NCBI GenBank assembly: GCA_009103225.1
Contig: RHPI01002438.1
Location: 746,516 to 810,515 of the forward strand
Reading direction: 5' to 3'
DNA: 64,000 bases
DNA from: Chlorokybus atmophyticus
Lineage: Eukaryota > Streptophyta > Chlorokybophyceae > Chlorokybales > Chlorokybaceae
A program made the position numbers and the translations under genes. Each line of letters opens with the position of its first letter. Position 1 is the stretch's first letter. The notes beneath the pieces were generated by a model. That model made no database searches. It was given only the letters and a program-made list of their open reading frames with translations, and was not told the DNA's origin. Below are positions 32,001 to 45,740 of this stretch, piece after piece.

Positions 32001-35000
32001 CAGGACGCTCCTTATTGACGACGAGTGCCAACAGTTGCTCCTCCAATCCACGCTCAGTCACCGAGAAGTTGACGAGCGTCGTCTGTGCCGACACCTCAGG
32101 CCCGTAGTGAGGGTTGGAAAGCTTCGTGTGCAGATAAAGCCGGAAGTTGGGGTCATATTCAATCTCCTTATCACCGAGGCGTATGTAGAGGGTGCGTCCA
32201 CGCCTCAGTACGCTACGCGAGAGCACAGGCTCAAGTGCTGCGTCCACTGTCTCCCCAAGGTTTTCTATCAGGAGCGGGACACCGTTAGTAATGCAGTGCT
32301 CCACCTCACGCAAGTAATTGTGCTGGTGCGATTGCTGATTGCTTGATATTTGCACTACACGCAGCCCGTTGCGCTGCTCCCTGGCCTTCACCCACCGCAC
32401 GCCCTGCAACTGAGGGTCGATCATAAGTGGCCAGCGTACGCATGATGTCATGATGGCGCCATTCTCCGCCGACACTGCATCCGCAGGCAGGCCCTCATTC
32501 ACCCAGCGAGCAACTTCTGCTGGCTCCGCTAGCATGCCAACTATCGGGGATGCTGTTGACACTGTTGCAGTTGACGATGTTGACGCGGGGATGCCCCGCT
32601 CCTCAAGGTCAGGTGCCCAGCGCTCGTACACGAGCTGATGGCGGAAGGCGGCGTTGAAGGGACCCGCATAGGCAACAAAGGCAGCGGCAACAAGAGCGTC
32701 TCCGTTTGTACGTTCCTCGGCTTCACCTAGTTGACCCAAGGATTCGCTCCAGCGCGCATTCTCACCAGCGAGACCGTTCACAAGGCGGTCTGCCAGGTCC
32801 GCTTTGCGCTGGGTACGCTCTGCGGCAGCAACAGCAGCATTCTTGTCACTTGTTGCGCGCATCAGTGCCTCTTCCAGCTGCCGCACGCGTGCCTCGAGCT
32901 CAGCCACGCGTGAGCGCACGCCCTGCAGCCTTGCATTTGCGGCCTCCAGCTTGCGGTTGGCTTCCGCCAGCATAGCGCGCTTGGGGGCCACCACTTGGTA
33001 AATCCTAAAGTACTTGCATATGTTGACAACCCAACCGCACAGTCCGGCGGCAGCCGCAGACTTGCTACGGATGAAGTCTGGGTTGAAGTTCGGGTTGCTT
33101 AGGTAGTCTGCCTCGCACTTCTCAATTAGGACGAGAGGCACGGATTCCTTGTCGAAACGATCGCGCAGGAACGAGAGGAAGCCATCCACATTACCCATCA
33201 TTTTCTTCGCAGCGTTCCAACTGAGGTCCTTGGGGACCTTGCCGCCAGGTGCAGTGAGGACAAGGCAGGCAGCGCCAACTTGAACAACCTCAGCAGCGGG
33301 ACTGCCAAACGACTTGAGCTCTCCAAGGGCCTTCTTGTCAAGAGAGTCGAGGGCAGCTTCGGCCTCGCGGATGATGGGTTCAGCCTCAGCGAGGTCGCGC
33401 TCGCACTCGGCCTGGCTGGCAGCAACCTCCGCGGCAATGCGTGCGCACTCCTCCTCGTCACCTGCGGCGCCGGCTTTCTGCTCGTCCACGACTGCCTTCT
33501 CCTGCCCGATGCTCACAATAAGGGCGTCTGTGGCGGCGCGCTTCTCTGCCACTATTGCCTGCTCCTGTCGCAGTGCCACTTGCAAGTCTGCCACCTGTGC
33601 AGAGGCCTGGGCCACCTTCAACAAGCCACCCTCAAGTCGCTCCTTTTGCGCGTGCAGGTCAGTCCTGCGGCGTGTCAACATTCGCGCATGCAGGCCGATG
33701 AGGTCCAGGAAGGACTTTGGTGTCACGTACACATGCCGCCTCTCTGTCTCCCAGAAGCGAGCCGCGGCCTCTGCGGCTGCCGCGTGCACGAATGCCATGT
33801 GGTGAGCCGCATTGTCGTTGTGCCCGTCTAAGTGGTCTCGCGGCGTCGAGTTGGGGTTCGTGGCACGTGTGGCCGCGTTGGGATTGGTGCTCTCCGATGC
33901 GGTCAGGAACCTTGCGGCCACTGATACCAGTGCCTCATGTGGCCATGGGTGGAACCAATCGATGGTCGTGCAGGCCAAGAGCGCCGGGAACTGTCGGGCG
34001 CGGATGCGGAAGCGGTCTCCGGCAGGTGAGAAGCACAGTATGACATGGAGGTTGCGACGCACCCTGTCCACAAAGAAGTCCCAACAGTTGTCTCGTGTTT
34101 CAATGACCCCGGCAAGCTTGGCTGCCCCGCGGACAGCTGTGCACACGCTGTCGCGCTCATCTGCCCCGGGGAAAAGGTCCAACACATTGCCCGATGAGAG
34201 GAGATCGGAGAGGTGAACAAGTAGCTGCTCATCCGCCGCGCCAGCATCACCTACAAGGAGTACCACGGGGGTGCCCTTCACGCCAGCCAGCTGGCAGAGA
34301 GCTGCAAGCTCGGCGCGTAGGGCCTCATGGTTATTGCTGCCCATGCTGGCCAGCTGCGTGACGGCGCCGTAGCCGCACACATGCGTGGCGAGGCGGGCTA
34401 GGGACTGCTTGCCAGAACCGCCAACACCTACGAGAGTAGCGCTGCCGCGAGCAACGCCAATGGCACGGGCGATGCGTGCAACGTGCTCTACGGCTGCATC
34501 AAAGAGCACCAGATCCATTGCCGCCACGCGTCCGCCTTCATTGTACTCCGCCAACCGTTCTTCCAGCACACGCTTGAGCTTCATGTGGTCGTCGACAGGC
34601 AGGTAGTGCTGCGCGTCCTCATCACCGGAAGCAGAGGGGTTGGCGAAGGCCGTGTACAGCACCGGCCTGGCCTCCATGGCGTCATGATCAAGGTCCTCAA
34701 AATGCTTCTTGCGGACCTGATCCAGGACGTCCCCGAAGCGCATGCTGTCGATCTCGTTAACCATCCGGTCGCCAAACACCCGCTCGCACTCATGCAGCCA
34801 GAGGCGTGCGAATCGGATGGGGTTGGAATAGAACTCGCGCTGTGCACGGCAGACGCCCTGCGCCACTGCGCTCAGCTCACGCAGGTTGAATACGTAATGG
34901 AACTTTGTGGCTGTCGGCAGGAACGTGTTGCCCACATGGGCATGCAGCTCGATTGTTGCTGCTGCAACCTTTGGACCCAACCGCGCTACCTCTGGCTCAA

Positions 35001-38000
35001 AACCTGTGACGTGGCCTGCAACAGAAGATTTGTTGATTACATTACGGGCATGAAGGCAAGCACATGAGTACACACTGCAAGCAGCGAGTGCCATTGCTAA
35101 GTGGTACAGCCAGCGGTTGTTTGAATGATGCCTTCAGCTGGTAACATTCATGCAAGTATATGATCATGTTGATGTGTTGGCACGCATGGTATTTCACACT
35201 TGTGCACGACTACACTATTAGATTAAGCTTAAATATGGGCATAGGCACAGCATGTACACTCCTCAGAGTACTTGAATGCGTAATAGAAGTCGCTGTCGCA
35301 TGTTACACAAACTTGCAACGTTGACACCACTCGCAGTTGTTGCACGACAAGGAGATAACAATGCTTGAAGCAACAATCGTGCATGCACGCACCAGCAAGG
35401 ATGACAGTGTAGATGTGCAGCAGCTGGTCCTGGGACGGCATCTGCACTGCAAATGTGGCGAATTGCCGCTGCGCACGAGGATTGATCGAGAAGGATCCTG
35501 CCGCAGGGTTCAAGCACGCCACCAGTTGGCAGGCCATGACCTCCTTCATCATGACTTTGGCTCGGTCATACCAACCGCCGTAGTCCGCAAACTGCCGCAG
35601 CAGCTCTACTGGCGCTTGCGTGTCGTACTTGTCCACGGCAGGCATGTTGAGGTCGTCAACAAACCAGATGAGCCTGCGGGCACCTGGGGGCCCATAGCGC
35701 GAGCCGGATTTGCGTTCGAGTGGGGCTTCAAGTGCGGCCTGCAGCCCCGCTGAGGTGGTGAGGGAGTTGAGGCCTGCATTGGCGACAGCGACAGCCTCGG
35801 GGTCGAGGGCGCGAAGCCTCTCTCGCACAATGGAAGTCTTCCCTGTGCCGGCCCCGCCCACAAGCATCACAGAGGAGCGGATGCCCACGAGTGCGTCTAG
35901 CAGGAAAGACAACCTTGTCGTGTCAATGGTGGGTACGAAGAAAGCATGTGACATCGCGTTTGCCGCGTCGTGCTCCGCAACGTATTGGAAACTGGGTACG
36001 CGGTCTCCCCAGTGCGCCATGGCAGGATCAGTGCCGGGGCTCGTCTCAACATAGTAGTCAAACACTGTACCGGCTGCAGGGATGGCCACATGCTTTGCCC
36101 ACTCTTGCCTCCACCAGTTGGAGAACTCCAAACGGCAATCGCGCGTCTTGTCACATAGCAGTGCACCCCCAAGACCCCAGACACACGCAAACACAAAGTA
36201 ATGTTCGTATACACGGCGTGTGTCCTGCGCCTTGTTGGTGTTGTTGCTGTTGCTATTGCTGTTGCTGTTGCTAGCAGCTGCATTGGCCGCGTGGTACTGC
36301 GCCAGCAGCGTCTCAAGGATGTGACAGACAGTGCCCACTTGGTTGACAGCGGGCAGAGGCACAACAGTGCGGTGATTCTTCCGGACTTGATTGAGGCACT
36401 TCTCCATGTATCGGGAGAACAGCTCCGCCAGGATGGCGCGCTCAGCCCGGTCCTCACGTGACTCAATCCATGTCTCAACGAGGGGCTCCCAGCCCACATC
36501 GTCCTCGTTGAGGTACACCACTCCACCACGCGAGACAGTGGCGGGTGAGGCGTGGCGCATCGTGTGCACTTCAAAGAGCAGACGCATGCCTGGGGCCAGG
36601 GGGATGCGCTCATTAGATGCTAAGGTCAGCATCTTGTTGTCGTCCATAACCGTGTTCATGCTTTCCACCCACTCGGCGTCAAGGTCACCATCAAAGAGGA
36701 TCCACTGGTGTGGGCGTGTGGCAGGCGTGGACGAGGCTGCAACCCCGGCCATGTCACGGAAGGTCACAGATATCAGCCCCTCGCGCCACTCACGCGTCTG
36801 CGGGTGCAGATAGCCGTAGAGCTCGTTGCGGGTAACTGATTTCGGGTTGATGGGTCTCACAACAGTCTTCTCGCCCTTGCGTGACTGTGCACGAGCAAGT
36901 GTCTTCCACACGCTGCTCTTACCGCAGCCCGCAGGGCCCAGCAGGAACACTGACCAGCGCACGCCGAGGGCTTCGCGCAACTGGTGAACCTTATGCATGA
37001 AGCGAGGTTCGGCGCGCAGATTGAGACCGGTACAAGCCTCTTGAACGTGCGTGTCAAAGTCAGCGTCGCTGTCATCACGATCAGTACCGGCACTGCTGGT
37101 ACGGCCCATGCGCGGGAAAAGATCATTTAGGAGCCCCGCAAAGATGGCAGCATCCGCAGCAACAAGCTTCCCTGCATTGGAGTCCCGCAATGCGCGCAAT
37201 AGTAGCTTATCCTCAGGTGCATCCTGAGGCGCCGCGCGTTTGACGGCACCCGCGACACCCAATGTAGCCTTCAGCGCACGGAGCTTCCAGTCATAGTGCG
37301 CTTGCTTGGACAGCAGGTCCTGGCAGAGGGTGTACAGTATAACGGCCTTGCGTGCAAGGGTCTTTGACTGCACGAAGCCCTCGCCCAGCAGCATGATCTC
37401 AGCAATAAGGCTTAGGTCCGGTGCGGCCATGGCAACAGGGCGGAAGAGCGCCTTGAGTGACTCGGGTAGCTCTGTGCGCCCCCCATAGCTCCCTGAGGGA
37501 TTCATGGTGATGAAGGCGCAGACAGTGCGTTTGAGGACGATCTCATCTCCATCGACAAATACAAAGCGCTCCTTGCGTGCCCGCAGAGCGTCAAGCACGC
37601 ACTTGTACTGTGTGGAGCAGACGGAGAGGACCTCCACAGGGATACGGTTGAACTCATCAAAGCAGCCCCACGCACCCGTCTGCGCCAGACCCTTGTAGAT
37701 GCCGCCCATCGTGCGGTAATCCATCTGATCGCTACAGTTAAAGACGTACACCATCACGCCCAGTGCGCGCCCGAGATCCTTGACGGTTTCGGTCTTGCCT
37801 GTGCCGGCAGGGCCGGCAGGGGCTCCCCCCAGTATCAACCTCTGCGCCTGTGTGAGGGTGATGTAACACCTGTCTGTCAACGGTGTCAAGACAAGGCAGC
37901 CTGCGTTACCAGCGTACTCGTACTGGTACGGGAAATCAAAGTCACAGATGCTGCCGCGGCAGTGCTTTGTTGGGTCATGAGTGCCATCGCTGTTGCTGCC

Positions 38001-41000
38001 TTCAGCGGCGAGAGTGTAGCGCAGCTGGCTTTGCCACTGGAAGGCAGAGGAACTCTCGACCTTGTCATCAATGAGCTTGGCCACGACATCGCGGGCATGC
38101 GTGTCCACAGTACAGAGGGTGATGACCTTGCGCCGCTCCCCTGATGTCAACGATCCCTGCGTTGTGAGGCGCACCAGCTCATCGAGCTGCTCCTGGCACT
38201 TGCGGTTGTACTCCTTCAAGGCGGCAGGGTCCCCTCCAGCATCCTCGACAGCATCAAAGCACGATCCCACCTCTTGCGCATATACGATGCGCGTGACCAC
38301 AACTGCCATCTGCGCACTCTGCTGCTCCAACAGCCATTTCTCGCGCGGCCGCTCATCATACGTGTTCATGCCATCAATTACATGGCGGCGGAGCGCCTCC
38401 TTTGTGTGTTCTAGCAAGCCCGCCAGCCACGCTTCTACTGGGCCCTCACATGTGAAGGGCGCATGCCAGGACACATATTCACCCTCACCGGACTCCATGC
38501 CAACAGCCACGTTGATGTTAACAGCCGGCTTGCTGTTGTCATCGGTGGTGGTGTCGGTTGTGAACCGAAGGTTGTGCATGTTGTCAAAGCACTTGGAAAG
38601 GTGCTTGAGCACGGCACGCGGGTTGCTGGCGCCCTTGCTGAGGATGTCAAGGAGATCGCCCGGAGAGATGAAGTAGAAACGAGGAAAAGCAAGGCGTTTG
38701 GTCTCGAGGTAATCTGCGAGGGCCTTCTCGCAGAGCTGCAGGTCTGTAAGCATCTTCTCCAGGCGCTCCTGCCTGCCCTCAACGTTGCACGCCTCCACCA
38801 CATTTGGAGTGTCCACAGCGGTGCGCATGAGGTCACGCCAGTCAGTGTCCGTTGCATCAAAGCGTTTGGCATCCTCGGGTAGTCGCGCCCTAATATCACT
38901 GTCGCCACTGCCACCCCCAACAAAGATCGCCTCCAGCGCCGTCCATTTCTTCTGCACCTGAAGCCAGACTGCGAGCCCCGCATCCACGCCTCCGAGGCGC
39001 CGCTGCCAACGCGTGACCTCCTCCAAGAACTTGGGGTTGCCTTGCACGTACTTGCCCGCGCTCATCGTTTGGAGCTGCAGCTGGTCGCTCTCGAGCGCCT
39101 CAACTACTGCATCGGATGCAGAAACAGTCATAATTGCATTGCTGTCTGTGCTTGACGCGGCGAAGTCCAACGCCAGGCTGGACCATGTCTCATCAATGCG
39201 CTTGAGGAGACGCTCAATCGTCAGCTCCTTCTGAGCGCGGTCCACAATCTCTGATACCGCGTCCACGTACTCGTGCAGCTTCAGATCCAGCAGGTTTCCC
39301 AGGTTGAACTTGTCATCCATGACAAAGTGGATGCCTGCGCACCAAAGATGGCATCAGCTATGTATGGAAACTAAAAGCACACAAGTCTTCATGTACGTGT
39401 CCTATGCAACAAAACTTGACTCAACATACCGCATGCAATGGCGTTGGGAACTGTTGTTATACATGCAAACAGAATACACTGTATAGCAACACTATGCGCA
39501 TGGGTGTCTCTCACTCAAGAGGTTGACAAACGCACTGACAACAAAGACAACATAAGTCATAGCTTACCAGTGGCTCGCATGAGCTGCTTCCAATGGCGTT
39601 CGCGCATGGAGGGGTGGTGAAGGTCACCAACAAGGGGCAGGGCGACAAGGATGGCCTTAACAGCATCCTCGAGGAGGCGATATGCGTCCCAGGAGCGCAC
39701 AGCCTTGTTGAGGCTCTTGACATCCTTTGCAAGAGTGCGAGCCTTTTCGGTGAGGGCGGCGACATCAATCGCCTCCCACAGGATACTACGCCACTCTGCG
39801 AAGGCGTCCATAACCTTTGCGACAGCGTCCCAGAGCTCGCTCAGCAGCGCCAGCTCTTCCTCGCATTTGGCCAGCTCGCGGTAGTCCACTATCACCGCCT
39901 CAAAGAGCTCCTGGCGCTCGTTCAGCTCCGCTGCTTCTTTCATTACGCCTGCCACGTTGCCCACGCCCAGCCGGCTGCTGCTGCTGCCATTGTTTCCACG
40001 GAAGGCTTCAAGGACTTCACGTGCTTGGACCACGTGCTCAGGCGTGAGCGCGCCATTGCTGTTTGTAACAGTGGTAACGATTCCTCCCACACCTACGGCC
40101 TCGGGAATGCCAAATGGCGCCTTCTTCTTGAACACAGCGCGGAAGTCATCGACCTTGGTCTTGAACCCTTCGGAGGCTTCTCGGATGGCAGCGGCTTCCT
40201 CCTGCTGACGGGATGAGAGCTTCTCGCGCACTTGAAACATCTTCTTCTTAAGCGCCTGCCACGTGATGGGGGCCTCATCTAGGCGCTTGAGGGTCTGCTC
40301 TCCAAGTGTGATGCCATACTTGCGCAGCAACGCCACTGTTGCGCGCAGTGGATCAAACATCGCCTCGGTAGGCTCCGACCGAATCCGCACGCCCCGCATG
40401 CAACCCATTGCTGTATAGAGATCCGCCGCATCTCCTTCACGCACCTCCACATCCAGCTGCCACGCCAAAGAATATATACGACGTGTCATGCTTTGATGCG
40501 GGAATGCATGTAGCAGGAGTACGTTCATGCGGTGAATGCCTAAGTGTGCCATCCTACAATGACACTGTTGAGACAACAGACATTCACAACAAACGTACAT
40601 GTGAGCATGCAAGCACTGTGAAAGGGCATGTACAAACAATGTGCATGTGCAGCGCCGTGCTGTTTATGCCATTGGGCTGCATGCATTCGCTAGAGAACCT
40701 GCACTGCAATATTGTTTTGCAGTACGCTTTTTGTGCCCTACTTTATAGGTGCATTGAATTCCATCAGACAGTGCACAGCCACGTTGCTAGCATGCATGTG
40801 GTAAGTGGATGTGTTCACCATGCAATAGAAAAGTTGGTCTGCTCTCAACATGCGTTGGCTGAAACCATCTCATGCATCCACATGAGCACTTACTTGCTGG
40901 TTGGCTGAGGCCATGAAAGCATAGAGATCATCCATAGAGACGACGATCTTGTTGGAGAGGTGATGTGTAAATAGGAAAACCCATTTGGTGACCCACGTGG

Positions 41001-44000
41001 AGAGCGCCTGCTTGATTGGTTTGGCATCCACGCGCAGCCACCCTATAGTAGCTGAAGCCGGCAATGCTGTTATCTCCTCCTGCACAGCTTTAAACTTGGC
41101 AATCTGCGCATCAAATGCTTCCAGAGGGGGCTCTCCACCATTGATATCACCACTGGAGGCAAGGAACTCGTTCAGCGTGGCTTGAAGGTCTCGCTTCCAC
41201 AGGTACTCGAAGGCGAGGTAGGAGTCCTTGAACTCTGCGCAGCGCTTCTCGTTGTCAAGGACAACAGCATGGATGCGGTCAAACGCACCGCAGATCTCAG
41301 AGTCCTCCTCAAGCTCTTTGACATAGTTGCCGGTGTTTGTGCCCTCGCTGCTGCCATCCAGGCGGCGAGTGAGCGCACCGATGGCAATGAAACCCTTCAG
41401 CCACGCATTGACGAGGTCACGGATGCCGCCACCGCTTGCACCCGACTCTCCGATATCAGGGTGCCAGAGGATTTCTGGCGCCACAAGCTCAAGCCGCACT
41501 TCCAGCAGAGGGCTGCCCTCGTTGCGGGTGATGGTGTCCGGATCAAGCTGCTCAAAGAGATATCGACTGCTGGCGAGGATGACGTCAACCAGCCCGCGTG
41601 CAACGATGCTATGCACGTACTCCGCAAACGCCTTCCAAGCAGGAGCTCCCTTTGAAACTTTGAGCGTCTTGTTGCAACCCGCAAGAAGCTTTGCAATCTC
41701 TGCCCCGCCTTCGGCTATCTCCGCCGAACGTGCGGCAGTCAAGGTGCGATGCACTTCTGTGAACTCTTCAGGAGCATATACTTTTCCTTCCTTGCGTTCA
41801 ATCAAGGGTGACTGCTCCCACTTCTTCAGGATGCCACGTGTCTTCTTGACATTGCTCTTGATAGCGCCAAGTGCAGCAGCCAGCTCCTTCACCATAATCA
41901 TGACATCCGTGATGTACTCCTCAATTTTGTGGCTGTTCCATGACAAAGTCCGTAAACCCTTCATCAGCGCACCATCTGCGGCTTCCAGTTTGCGCTCTAC
42001 TAGGGGCTTCTCCACAGGCAAGAGGGAGACCAGCACACCGTTGTATGTGTTGACAATCAGCTCCAAGTTGCCTGTCTGCTGCCTGAATGTCTCAGCGCGC
42101 TTGTACACACGCAGGGCTGACTCTGGGACCTCAATCCCAAGAAGGAGGAAGTACTTCACTTCGCGCAGCAGCCGCACGAGTGTGGAATCAAAATTCACTT
42201 TCACGAACGGGGAGGCCCCGCCATCACGGGTGGTAAGTTCAACTCCGGGTTGGAGGGCAAGAGAGGTGGTTGCTGCATCATCACGTCGCAGAAGCGGCTG
42301 CTTCAGCCTGTCTTCACTGGTGGCTTCGATCTCGCGCGCCCAGTCTTCCACTTGCAAGCGCTCGTACTCGGCAAGGGCGGCCATGGCCACGGCATACTGC
42401 TTTGCAACCTCCTTGGCCTCCTCAGTCTCCGTGGTACGGTTGTTGCTGGTGAGGGCCTTGAGCTTGCTCATGGGCTCCTCGATGCGAGCAGCAAGGCCAC
42501 GCACCCAGCTGACAGCACCGCTGCGAGGCGCGTGGTTGCGTGCAAGAAAAGGTGCTTCCTTGCCCCGCGTAAATGTGTCATGCACATCTTTGAGGTCACC
42601 TGCATATGAGCGGAGGAGGTCTGCGTGCTTCCGTTCAAGGTCGCTCGTAATAATCTCGCGCTCCAGAAGGCCCTCAAACGAGTCTAGGAGCTTGAAGGTG
42701 GCAGATATGGTGGCACAGTCATCAAATGCTTGGGTGATAACACTGCCGAGCCTGCGCTCAAGCTCCTTTATCACGCAGCGAAATTCGTAGAAGTCATCAT
42801 CAAAACGCTTGTTCTCCACATCCATGATGTTGTAGGCAACGGAACCGAACCGCTGCACAGCGCCAAGAAAGTCCGCGTAGATCTGCCGCACGGATGTTGT
42901 CAGGGTCTTGCCCTTCGTGCCACCAATCTCGATCTTCTCCAGCTTGCCAAACTGCACAACAGTCTGAGCAAGATCAAGAATGTCATGGCAACGCTCAAGG
43001 AAGGAGTCGAGGCGAGCAAAGAGAGCGCTGTTCTGGAACCGCCAAGGGTTTTCCGGCGTCTCGACTGCAGTCTTTGCCTTGTAGTCAAAGTAGTGGCTCT
43101 TGAAGGTGCCACAGATCTTAAGTGTGGCCTTGAGCTTGTCAACGGCTTCGGCAGGCTCCCCGCGGAAGATATCGCTGCCACCATTGCCACCCCCTCCGCC
43201 CCCGCCGCTGTTGACGAACCGGCATGCGGCGGCGATCAAGTCGTTGCATATCTCGCGCATAAGAATCACCAGCCTGGCCGCCGTGTTGTAGTACTTGGAG
43301 TGCTTCCACACTAGCAGCAGCAAGTGCATGATGGGTTTGAACATCTCCGCCAGCTGCAGGAAGTCCGCGTCTGGCGAGTTCAGACGCTCGAAGTACTTGC
43401 GCAACGGCTTCAGGAACTGCAGGTCTGCAGACGGATGCATGGATGTTTGTCACGAGCTGGACACAACGTGTACACTGCATGCCGTGCATGGCACCATGTT
43501 ATGTGACTCACACACAATTCATGGGCGGGACCCGAACACATGCTTACTGTCATTGGCTTCAAGGCGACCGAGGGCAACTTCACGACAGAGGCGGTTAAAG
43601 GCAGGAAAATAGGTGGACTTGGCGAGCTCAAGGGCACGGACTACCTTGCGAACCTTCTCACTTGAGAGCTGCTCGTGGATGGAGTTAAGGTTGGCGGCCT
43701 TTGCAGTCCAGAACTCCAGCTCGGCGAGGGGCCCTGGGTTTACACCATCCTCCTTCAGCACGGCTTCCGGGTCCGTCTTCAGCACGTTCTTGATCTGCCT
43801 CGTCCACGTCACAACCGCGCTTTCCAACACATGCACGCGATCCTTGTCGCGCATGGCCGCCATGCGCTGCTGCTCCGCTGCATTGGCGCCATTGGCCTCC
43901 GCATTTGCACCATTGGCTGAGCCATTGCTGCTGGCAACATTGCCGGCAGCGCTGCTGAGGGGTGGTAGCGGCAGCAGAGTCTTGCCCTTGGTCTGGCCGA

Positions 44001-45242
44001 TGGTCACGTAGAGCCCAGCGACAAACTTGTGGAGGTTGTCAATGACCTCCTTGGCGATGACTTCCGGCCAGCCATCATGGTTGCGCGGATTGGACAGCAG
44101 TGGCAAGAACACCTCCTGGCTCAACACCTGCAGCTGCTCCAGGGCGCCCTCAACCAGCACGCCATGGATGATGCCGCTGCTGTCACCAGTCACCTTGTCG
44201 CCGTTTTCATCACCCGCAATACTTGATGACGGTGCTCGTGGTGTGGTTTTAATGAAATACACCACAGGCGGGTGCTTCCTGCCTCCGCCCTCCAGCACGG
44301 GCGGGTGCTTAAAGGCTGCAAGTTCTCCCCCCTTGCCAGTCTCTGAGAGCATCAACAGCGTGCACTCCGGCTGCTCCAGAAAGTCCGTCAGCGCCGCTCT
44401 GTCGCAAAAATACTGTCACTTTGCTACACATGCACTTCTATATATCTAACTCACTGAAAAACTTATATAGGATAGTTGTGCCAATTTGACACAGCTATCC
44501 TTCATCTGCTCAGCTCCAGTTGTACACAACGTGTGCATGCAACTGATGTCAATCTAATGTGCGCAACCATGCACACGCCCTGACCAACACGACTGTTAAC
44601 CCTAACAGATTCAATGCACTGCATTAACCATAACCTATGTTGTTTGCAGTATCTGGAAAGCTAGGTACTTGCAGGATCTCCCTGTGGTTCATATCAGTGA
44701 CTCCACTCGCTTGCAATTGTTTATTGATCAGAGTGTTCTGCCCTATGCGAGGGGCGGACGCACAAGTTGAGCGCAGTCTGTTCAACCCTAACTCGTGCAC
44801 TCTGCCGCTGTATTTTTTATACTGTCTCTCAGCACTATTCTTGTGCTGGCTGCTGATCACTGATGAGCTACACGCAATACGCCACTACTGCTAATTGAAG
44901 GTTTGTTTTCACTATTACGTCTTGCTATCACAGGAAACGGTAACATTACAGCTGCACAGTCTACTCGCCACTAAGCGCATGAATTGTTGAGTACAGTACT
45001 TACTTTCCATCCTCTGAGGCCTTGAGGCGTGCAAACTTCTCCTCTTTGCATCTCAAAGAGGTGCAAACCCTAGCCTCAATCCAATCAATGCGTGAATCAA
45101 CCGCATCCGCTCCCCCTTGCCCGCCACCTCCTCCTCCTGCTGCTGCTCCGTTTCCGTTGGTTCCAGGAGGCGTGGAAGGGGCCCCGCCCTCCACGCCTCC
45201 TCCACCGTCGTCCACGTCATCCTCCACCGCCGCCGCCCCCAT
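29095..45242 (-). CDS. Axonemal dynein heavy chain, outer-arm beta type
   Basis: Six exons on the minus strand with all phases closing, about 4790 aa: 45004-45242, 43548-44398, 40894-43434 (acceptor at about 43424), 39568-40456, 35393-39334, 29095-35015. The N-terminus (DSRIDWIEARVCTSLRCKEEKF, shortened here to the core WIEARV and SLRCKEEKF) and GQTKGKTLLPLPP resemble outer-arm tail domains. Motor motifs appear in order: AAA1 GPAGTGKTETVKDL with CFDEFNR, AAA2 LGPAGCGKSS, AAA3 VGGAGTGKTS, AAA4 VGVGGSGKQS, then the stalk coiled coils with the microtubule-binding tip, and a C-terminus ending GVAMLLEVVA. The AAA5 neighbourhood (LHTKLSNPHYGPE, TLVNFSVTERGLEEQLL) is of the DNAH9/11/17 or Chlamydomonas beta-chain type. 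It powers flagellar beating as part of the outer dynein arm. Low-complexity insertions (SNSNSNSNNTN near 36250, GGGGGGGNGG near 43190) suggest loops. Start at 45242 is the first in-frame ATG. Confidence 0.93.
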
Positions 45243-45740
45243 TGGCGCCACCACACCGCCACTCCTGCTGCTGCAAGCAGCAAGCAGCAAGGCAAAACAA
45301 GCCCTAATTCCAAAAGTAGTTACAAAGTCACATGGCCGTTCGGAAGTTAGTCACTTTATAAAATGACGAACGAGTTGAGCTTCCAGTTTACGGAAGGGCA
45401 AGGCAGACAGAAAGAAAGATCTTCGTTTGAGAGGGAATAATCTCTCGGCCAGGAAGTCGGAACCTCAAGCAGACGGCTCAAGCAGAAACATGGACAAATT
45501 GTTTCATAAAGCCAGTTGCCTTTTGCTGGAGGAAAATAGGAGGGGAAAAAGCAGCAGTGTGAGTCGCCGGGTCTATCCGGAAAAATCCCCGATCTCGGCC
45601 AATAAGAGATCAGTAGTGGGGTCTGGGTTAAGGGCGGCGGTGTTGGCGGGGAGGTGGTTGTTGGCGTGGTTGCTGTCGTCGTCGTCATCGTCGTCGTCTG
45701 GGGCGCTGAGATCGTCGATAGGAGTGTAACAGCTTGCAAG
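45243..45740. promoter_or_regulatory. Shared upstream region of dynein (-) and CURT1-like gene (+)
   Basis: 498 bp separate the two divergent start codons. It must hold both 5' untranslated regions and probably both promoters. A TTATAAAAT word lies at 45356-45364. No further element is identifiable by eye. Confidence 0.5.

Noticed and set aside
41327-42790. 487-aa plus-strand ORF inside the dynein gene
   Set aside because: Antisense shadow of a long, GC-rich dynein exon. The minus-strand frame shows conserved dynein sequence.
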